Origin: Methylococcaceae bacterium
GTDB lineage: Bacteria > Pseudomonadota > Gammaproteobacteria > Methylococcales > Methylomonadaceae
Reading direction: 5' to 3'
Length of the DNA: 16,285 nucleotides
NCBI GenBank assembly: GCA_947505055.1
Contig: CANNLO010000072.1
Span: forward strand, 1 to 16,285
This document shows positions 11,412 through 16,285 of the stretch, in pieces. The notes below the pieces were generated by a model, which ran no database searches, had not been told where the DNA came from, and saw nothing but the letters and a program-made list of their open reading frames with translations. The number at the start of each line of letters is the position of its first letter. Positions within the stretch are counted from its first letter, which is position 1. Position numbers and translations under genes: made by a program.

Positions 11412-13116
11412 TATAAGATTTATACTGATCGTTACTTTTGTAATGCTTGTTATTATGTTGCAACAAGCCTGGCAACTCGATTATGGCCCAAAACCAGAAG
11501 TTGCTACAATTACAGACCCTATTGCTACCAACACTAAAGCCGATTTACCTTCCGATCCGGCTGCTTCTACTCAAGAAAGCTCAGAACAAAATACCTCTGC
11601 CGTACCTTTGGCATCGTTATCATCTGCCAATATAATAACAGTCAAAACTGATGTGCTAGCGCTTGAAATTGATATGCAAGGCGGTACCATCCAAAATCTT
11701 GATTTATTGAATTATCCAACAGAAAAACCCAACAGCATAGTAAACAGTATTCGTGCAATGGTTGGTTTTCCCGCTTCAGAAAAAAATACCGCTCCGGTAA
11801 GATTATTTGACAGCAATCAGGAAAAATTATTTGTTGCGCAAAGTGGATTGATTGCAGGTAGTGGTTTTGCTGCTGCACCGAGTCATCATTCTGTGTTTAA
11901 AAACACACAAACCCGTTATGAGTTAAAACCGGGCGAAGAAAGTTTATCAGTACCCATGACTTGGACTGATAACAATGGATTGAGTATTACTAAAGAATTT
12001 ATTTTTAAACGTGGCAGTTACCAAATAGCGTTGGAACAAAAAGTTAAAAATGATTCTGATAAAGCTTGGTCCGGCAGACAATACAGTCAACTATTAAAAG
12101 TACCTGATACCAGCAGCGGTGGCGGTGGAATGCTAACTGGTGGTATGAAAGCTTTTGACGGTGGCGTTATTTACACGGAAAAAAGCAAATACCAAAAAAT
12201 CAGCTTTAGTGATATGGCCGATGAAAATCTTGATGTTATCAACAAAGGTGGCTGGGCAGCTATGATCCAGCATTATTTTGCTTCTGCCTGGATTCCGCCT
12301 GTCGATCAGGATAATCATTTTTATACCAAAACTTTAAGTGATGGTCATTATGTAATTGGAACCTATTCGCCAGCAGTGACGGTGAATCCAAATTCAGAAA
12401 CACAATTTGTTGCACAATTATTTGCCGGCCCAAAGATTCAACCGATGATGGAAAAATCAGCCCCTGGGCTTGAACTTACCGTTGATTACAGTTTTTTAAC
12501 CTTTATCGGTAAACCGATTTACTGGTTGTTAAACCAAATTCATGATGCGGTTAATAACTGGGGAGTTGCGATTATTGGCGTAACCTTATGTATAAAATTA
12601 TTGTTTTTTCCCTTGTCGCAAGCCAGTTACAAATCAATGGCTAAAATGCGTAAAATTCAGCCGCGTCTTAAAGAATTACAAGAGCGTTTCGCAGATGACA
12701 GACCACGTTTTAATACTGAAATGATGGGGTTGTATAAAAAGGAAAAAGTTAATCCATTAGGTGGCTGTCTGCCAATTTTGGTGCAGATTCCTGTCTTTAT
12801 GTGTTTGTATTGGGTATTAAGTGAAACAGTTGAATTCCGTCAAGCGCCCTTTATGCTATGGATACAGGATTTATCGACACAAGATCCATTTTATATCTTG
12901 CCGGTTATCATGGGTATAACCATGAAAATCCAACAAGGTTTAAATCCTGCGCCGATTGATCCGATCCAGGCTAAAGTGATGAAGATGTTTCCTATCGTCT
13001 TTACCATTTTCTTCCTGTTTTTTCCGGCCGGCTTGGTGTTGTATTGGGTGATCAATAACACACTGTCAATTATTCAACAAACTTATATCACCAAACAAAT
13101 CGCTAAAATGCCTTAA
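11404..13116 (+). CDS. yidC: Membrane protein insertase YidC
   Basis: Inserts and folds inner-membrane proteins, alone or with SecYEG. In the 570-residue protein, a membrane segment at about 5-20 is followed by a Ser/Thr/Ala-rich linker and a periplasmic beta domain (about 80-365). The conserved insertase core has several membrane segments and includes [36 protein letters not shown] and [15 protein letters not shown]398 takes the place of the groove arginine of E. coli (IVRGIMYPL versus CIKLLFFPL); a positive charge is kept. I chose ATG at 11404, giving MDNIRF; a 15-residue longer reading lies in yidD sequence. The gene overlaps yidD by 8 bases. Confidence 0.97.
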   Translation: MDNIRFILIVTFVMLVIMLQQAWQLDYGPKPEVATITDPIATNTKADLPSDPAASTQESSEQNTSAVPLASLSSANIITVKTDVLALEIDMQGGTIQNLDLLNYPTEKPNSIVNSIRAMVGFPASEKNTAPVRLFDSNQEKLFVAQSGLIAGSGFAAAPSHHSVFKNTQTRYELKPGEESLSVPMTWTDNNGLSITKEFIFKRGSYQIALEQKVKNDSDKAWSGRQYSQLLKVPDTSSGGGGMLTGGMKAFDGGVIYTEKSKYQKISFSDMADENLDVINKGGWAAMIQHYFASAWIPPVDQDNHFYTKTLSDGHYVIGTYSPAVTVNPNSETQFVAQLFAGPKIQPMMEKSAPGLELTVDYSFLTFIGKPIYWLLNQIHDAVNNWGVAIIGVTLCIKLLFFPLSQASYKSMAKMRKIQPRLKELQERFADDRPRFNTEMMGLYKKEKVNPLGGCLPILVQIPVFMCLYWVLSETVEFRQAPFMLWIQDLSTQDPFYILPVIMGITMKIQQGLNPAPIDPIQAKVMKMFPIVFTIFFLFFPAGLVLYWVINNTLSIIQQTYITKQIAKMP

Positions 13117-13136
13117 TCCGGACTAATAACTTTAGT

Positions 13137-14480
13137 GTGGATATAAAAAATCCCGATACCATAGCAGCCATTGCAACACCGCCAGGGAATGGCGGTGTTG
13201 GTATCATTCGAATATCAGGGGCTTTGGTCCCTGACATCGCCAAACAACTTACTCAAAAAGCATTAATTCCAAGACTAGCTGTGTATTCATCGTTTAATGA
13301 TGACAATGGCAGCATCATTGATTCTGGTATCATGCTTTATTTTCCTGCACCCGCTTCCTACACCGGCGAAGATATTCTTGAACTTCAAGGTCACGGCGGT
13401 TCAGTGGTCTTGGATATGCTCTTACGGCGGGTATTATCGCTAGGCGCCCGCTTGGCCAATCCCGGCGAATTTACCGAACGTGCTTTTTTAAATAACAAAC
13501 TTGATTTGGCTCAGGCCGAAGCGGTTGCCGATTTAATTGAAAGCAGCACCGAACAATCCGTGCGTTCCGCACAAAAATCCATGCAGGGCGTTTTTTCAGT
13601 TCAAATCAATGAAATGGTCGAAGAACTGACCGAGCTTAGAATCTATGTAGAAGCAGCTATTGATTTTGTCGATGAAGAAATCGATTTTCTTACTGATGGT
13701 GTGGTCGAAAACAGGATAATAAAGCTCCAGCAAAGCTTGGAACAAATCCAAAAAACCGCCCAACAAGGTCGCTTGTTACGCGACGGCATGACCGTGGTTT
13801 TGGCCGGCAAACCCAATGCCGGTAAATCCAGCTTGCTCAATGCCTTGGCCGGACATGATGCCGCGATCGTCACCGACATCGCTGGAACCACGAGAGACGT
13901 GTTAAAAGAACGAATACAACTGGACGGCATGCCCTTGCATATCATCGATACTGCCGGCTTACGTGACAGTGACAACGCGATAGAACAGGAAGGCATTCGC
14001 AGAGCACACCTGGAAATCAAAAACGCAGATAAAATTTTGTTACTGATCGATGCCAGAGATCCTGAAATCGAATCGATATTAGCAACTTTGCCCTCTGACA
14101 ACATTACCCGAATTTACAATAAAATTGATCTGTTAGACTTAAGGCCGGAAATAAAACACACTGAAACCGGTACCCAAATCTATCTATCCATTAAAACCAG
14201 CAGCGGTATGGAGTTATTAAAACAACACTTAAAACAAAGTGTCGGTTTTAATGAAGCCACCGACGATGTTTTCATCGCCCGAAGACGACACATAGAAGCC
14301 TTAAACAAAGGTCATGAGTTTGTTGCAAGCGCCTTAAACCAATTAACAGGCAGTAAAGCCGGAGAACTGGTCGCCGAAGATCTAAAACAAGCCCAAATGA
14401 GCCTGGCCGAAATCACCGGCACCGTCAGTTCTGATGATTTATTGGGAAAGATTTTTTCCAGTTTTTGTATAGGAAAGTAA
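13137..14480 (+). CDS. mnmE: tRNA modification GTPase MnmE
   Basis: With MnmG it adds the carboxymethylaminomethyl group to wobble uridine 34 of certain tRNAs, using GTP and tetrahydrofolate. In the 447 residues, the N-terminal folate-binding domain begins DTIAAIATPPGNGGVGIIR. The G domain has GKPNAGKS at 224-231, TTRD at 251-254, DTAG at 271-274 and NKID at 328-331. The C-terminus is the invariant CIGK with catalytic C444. The start is GTG at 13137, 20 bases after yidC. No clear Shine-Dalgarno is seen. The 3' end carries an attachment-site-like sequence, and the coding sequence is intact despite the probable insertion. Confidence 0.97.
   Translation: MDIKNPDTIAAIATPPGNGGVGIIRISGALVPDIAKQLTQKALIPRLAVYSSFNDDNGSIIDSGIMLYFPAPASYTGEDILELQGHGGSVVLDMLLRRVLSLGARLANPGEFTERAFLNNKLDLAQAEAVADLIESSTEQSVRSAQKSMQGVFSVQINEMVEELTELRIYVEAAIDFVDEEIDFLTDGVVENRIIKLQQSLEQIQKTAQQGRLLRDGMTVVLAGKPNAGKSSLLNALAGHDAAIVTDIAGTTRDVLKERIQLDGMPLHIIDTAGLRDSDNAIEQEGIRRAHLEIKNADKILLLIDARDPEIESILATLPSDNITRIYNKIDLLDLRPEIKHTETGTQIYLSIKTSSGMELLKQHLKQSVGFNEATDDVFIARRRHIEALNKGHEFVASALNQLTGSKAGELVAEDLKQAQMSLAEITGTVSSDDLLGKIFSSFCIGK
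14463..14480 (+). other. Attachment-site-like 3' end of mnmE
   Basis: The last 18 bases of mnmE, TTTTGTATAGGAAAGTAA, match 15 of 18 positions of the SGI1 attB (TTCTGTATTGGTAAGTAA, recalled from the literature). That site is also the 3' end of mnmE/thdF. A shortened near-copy (TAGGAAAG at 14470-14477 and TAGGTAAAG at 14482-14490) follows. The integrase-like fragment directly downstream supports use as an insertion site. The matching right end would be outside the window. Confidence 0.5.
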
Positions 14481-14813
14481 CTAGGTAAAGCAACCGAAAA
14501 CAACAAGCAAACCTTGCGCCTAGTGTATTGGTACAACAGTTGGAGGGATGAAAACGGAAAGCTTAAATATGATCGAAAATTAAAGAAATTGGATTTATAC
14601 CTACACACCCACCCAAAAACCAAACCAGAAAAACAGCACAATAAAGAAACGCTTCTACTAGCCGAACAGATCAAAGCTAAGCGCATAGCAGAGACTGCAA
14701 GTGGTCAGCATGGATTTACCGATACCAACAAATTAAGCACTAACTTTTATAGTTTCTTCAATAAGGTTATGGAGACGAAGAAGATTAACAATAATTTCTG
14801 GACAATTATTTAG
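14481..14813 (+). pseudogene. Truncated tyrosine recombinase (integrase) N-terminal fragment
   Basis: This is an open frame of about 110 codons beginning directly after the mnmE stop, in the same frame as mnmE. The first usable start is TTG at 14514; no ATG is present in its early part. The residues LRLVYWYNSW, KLKKLDLYLH and HNKETLLLAEQIKAKR, then GQHGF and TNFYSFFNKVMETKK, read like the arm-type DNA-binding domain and the start of the SAM-like domain of integrases common in Bacteroidetes and their mobile elements. Such proteins are about 400 residues. Here the core-binding rest and the catalytic R-H-R-Y domain are absent, and the frame stops just before the hip operators. I judge it a remnant, although a small expressed DNA-binding protein cannot be ruled out. 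Confidence 0.6.
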
Positions 14814-14831
14814 CATTATATACAATGCATT
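14813..14831. promoter_or_regulatory. Putative HipB operator, copy 1
   Basis: GCATTATATACAATGCATT is 17/19 identical to a second copy 39 bp downstream. Its arms GCATT and AATGC form an inverted repeat. It begins at the last base of the stop codon of the integrase fragment. Paired palindromes ahead of a hipB-like gene suggest cooperative antitoxin binding; this is inference. Confidence 0.55.
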
Positions 14832-14851
14832 TTATCTTAAATTAATTAATT

Positions 14852-14870
14852 GCATTATATATAATACATT
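14852..14870. promoter_or_regulatory. Putative HipB operator, copy 2, overlapping the -10
   Basis: GCATTATATATAATACATT contains the perfect palindrome ATTATATATAAT (14854-14865) and ends immediately before the hipB ATG. A TATAAT hexamer lies at 14860-14865 with a weak TTAAAT 17 bases upstream (14837-14842). Transcription would then start at or near the ATG, so repressor binding would block the promoter and the mRNA could be leaderless. Confidence 0.5.
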
Positions 14871-15134
14871 ATGTATTTAGACGAAATCGGCCTAGTTATC
14901 AAGACGGCTAGAAAAAGCAGAAGAATTACCCAAGAAACTCTAGCTTCTCAGTTGCACATGAGCAGAGCTACACTATCTGGGATTGAAAAGGGAACCATTA
15001 ATGAGATTGGTATCCGCAAAATTTTTGCTATCTGCGATGCATTGGGGCTCGAGTTGTTGGTCCAAACTAAAACAGCTAGACCGACTTTGCAGCAACTGAT
15101 CAAAAGAAACCGCGAAGAGGGCGGCCATGATTGA
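14871..15134 (+). CDS. hipB: HipB-like antitoxin, XRE-family HTH regulator
   Basis: Expected to neutralise HipA and repress its own operon. The 87 residues contain a helix-turn-helix of the Cro/C1 type from about residue 5 to 63 (VIKTARKSRRITQETLASQL, then SRATLSGIEKG and IRKIFAICDALGLELLV). The tail is short and basic, as in E. coli HipB (88 residues). No Shine-Dalgarno precedes the ATG, which lies 5 bases after a TATAAT, so a leaderless transcript is plausible. It overlaps hipA by 8 bases. The operators here are AT-rich palindromes, not the TATCC-N8-GGATA type of E. coli. Its position behind a probable insertion site in mnmE suggests acquisition by transfer. Confidence 0.88.
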   Translation: MYLDEIGLVIKTARKSRRITQETLASQLHMSRATLSGIEKGTINEIGIRKIFAICDALGLELLVQTKTARPTLQQLIKRNREEGGHD

Positions 15135-16285
15135 AATATTTGTCGATCAGAAACCTATTGGAATTTTATACAAATCTGACCTAGATATTGGCGTATTCTA
15201 TTTCGGATATTACCCACTTTCTCTGTCGAAAGATGCGGTATCATTAACAATGCCTGTTGTGAGTGATCCTTATCCCTATAATTTTAAGCATCAACTGCAT
15301 CCTATTTTTGATATGAATTTGCCAGAAGGTGAGCTTAGAAATCATCTTTTTAGGCAATTTAGCAAGGCAATCCCAGATTTCGATGACCTGGCGTTACTAG
15401 GGATTCTAGGCAAGCACCAGATCGGTAGACTACGATTTAATTTAAGCGATAAAGAGTTAACAAATGTTCCAGCGCAAAGCGTGAGTGAACTAATAGCCTA
15501 TGATGGTGCGGAGGATTTGTTTGATAACCTGCTCAACCGCTATGCTGCTTATTCTGGTATCTCGGGCGTCCAGCCTAAAGTGCTATTGCGAAATAGTGAT
15601 GAAGGAACTGTAAAACGCGTTACTCATCGCGATGCTACACATATTGTTAAAGCATGGAATCCCAATGAAAGTCCACAATTAGCGGCCAATGAGTATTTTT
15701 GTATGCGTGCGGCCAGTTATGCAAAGCTAGAAGTGCCAAACATTAGCATCTCAGAAAACGGCAAGTTTCTGATTATTGAGCGCTTTGATTTTGATGGGGA
15801 TAATTATCTGGGCTTTGAAGATTTTTGCGTACTCAATGGTAGGGCATCAGAAGAAAAATACAAAGGTTCGTATGAAAGCATCACCCGATGCATTAAAGAG
15901 TATGTGTCGCCTGAGTGCCTTTCATCAGATCTTGAGTCCTTCTTTAAATCGCTCACCCTGTCTTGCGCTGTAATGAATGGTGATGCGCACTTAAAGAATT
16001 TTGGTGTACTGTATGCCGACACACAAGCTACTGTAAAATTGTCGCCAACTTATGATATCGTTACGACAACTGCCTATATTCTAGGAGACTCATTGGCTTT
16101 AACGTTGGGGGGATCTAAGGCTTGGCCTAAAGAAAAGGCGCTAGTGAAGTTTGCAGGCCAGTACTGCAACATAACAACTAGTCGAGCAAAAGAGTTGATG
16201 AGTGAAGTTGCGGAAGGTATGGTCAGTGCATCGCATGATATGGTGGAATATATTAAACACCATGAGCAATTTAGAGGAGTTGGTG
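15127..16285 (+). CDS. hipA: HipA-like serine/threonine kinase toxin, C-terminus beyond window
   Basis: HipA toxins phosphorylate a tRNA synthetase (GltX in E. coli), stopping translation and promoting dormancy. The frame from ATG at 15127 stays open to the edge: 386 residues against 440 in E. coli, so about 50 are probably missing. An N-terminal subdomain of about 100 residues (FDMNLPEGELRNHL, LLGILGKHQIGRLRF) marks it as full HipA rather than the shortened HipT type. ISGVQPK has S146 in the place of the autophosphorylated Ser150. K175 in HIVKAW is the likely ATP-binding lysine, D286 in NGDAHLKNF the catalytic aspartate, and D310 in YDI the metal ligand. All key kinase residues are present, so it should be active. 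The target is not predictable from this sequence. Confidence 0.9.
   Translation, partial: MIEIFVDQKPIGILYKSDLDIGVFYFGYYPLSLSKDAVSLTMPVVSDPYPYNFKHQLHPIFDMNLPEGELRNHLFRQFSKAIPDFDDLALLGILGKHQIGRLRFNLSDKELTNVPAQSVSELIAYDGAEDLFDNLLNRYAAYSGISGVQPKVLLRNSDEGTVKRVTHRDATHIVKAWNPNESPQLAANEYFCMRAASYAKLEVPNISISENGKFLIIERFDFDGDNYLGFEDFCVLNGRASEEKYKGSYESITRCIKEYVSPECLSSDLESFFKSLTLSCAVMNGDAHLKNFGVLYADTQATVKLSPTYDIVTTTAYILGDSLALTLGGSKAWPKEKALVKFAGQYCNITTSRAKELMSEVAEGMVSASHDMVEYIKHHEQFRGVG

Noticed and set aside
13643..14104. 153-codon minus-strand open frame opposite mnmE
   Set aside because: It covers the conserved MnmE G domain on the coding strand; the antisense product is Ser/Leu-rich with no motif.
14312..14686. 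124-codon minus-strand open frame spanning the mnmE end
   Set aside because: It crosses the mnmE terminus and the integrase-like fragment in antisense, and is Ser/Leu/Phe rich without motif.
14814..14870. E. coli-type hip operator (TATCC-N8-GGATA)
   Set aside because: The motif does not occur here; the repeats present are a different AT-rich palindrome.

Overview
The window reads as a chromosomal replication-origin region of an AT-rich gammaproteobacterium. The evidence is the gene order dnaA-dnaN-recF-gyrB facing away from rpmH-rnpA-yidD-yidC-mnmE, a DnaN C-terminus ending VMSMRL, a GyrB beginning close to the E. coli protein, and two perfect parS-type sites of the Pseudomonas-like sequence TGTTCCACGTGGAACA. 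A Methylococcales-like methanotroph would fit the low GC and gene content, but that placement is a guess; gammaproteobacterium is firm.

Layout. The first 436 bases hold the minus-strand start of folA (dihydrofolate reductase), cut by the left edge. Bases 437-931 carry no intact gene; the middle of this stretch is about 50% GC, clearly above its surroundings, and looks decayed. An asparaginase-family gene (932-1951, plus strand) converges on a long minus-strand cluster. In transcription order the cluster is dnaA (10514-9198), dnaN (9010-7859), recF (7848-6772), gyrB (6730-4283), lgt (4280-3498), thyA (3475-2642) and ppa (2601-1987). From dnaN onward the junctions are tight, with gaps of 2 to about 41 bases, so this is probably one operon. 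On the plus strand rpmH, rnpA, yidD, yidC and mnmE follow the dnaA-rpmH divergence with overlaps or short gaps and a good sigma70 promoter.

The 187-bp dnaA-dnaN spacer has two perfect DnaA boxes in inverted orientation and an AT-rich stretch, which makes it the best oriC candidate here. Two parS palindromes lie 2.3 kb away at the recF-gyrB junction, one inside recF and one in the spacer. Replication start, clamp loading, repair, supercoiling and ParB loading are therefore all encoded or sited within a few kilobases. The plus-strand side supplies ribosome and RNase P parts, the membrane insertase and tRNA modification.

Downstream of mnmE the character changes. The last 18 bases of mnmE resemble the attachment site used by SGI1-type genomic islands. 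Immediately after the stop codon lies the N-terminal part of a tyrosine-recombinase-like protein with no catalytic domain. A hipB-hipA toxin-antitoxin-like pair follows, preceded by two nearly identical 19-base palindromic sites. hipA runs off the right edge. I read this as the left end of an integrated, partly decayed mobile element carrying a HipBA module.
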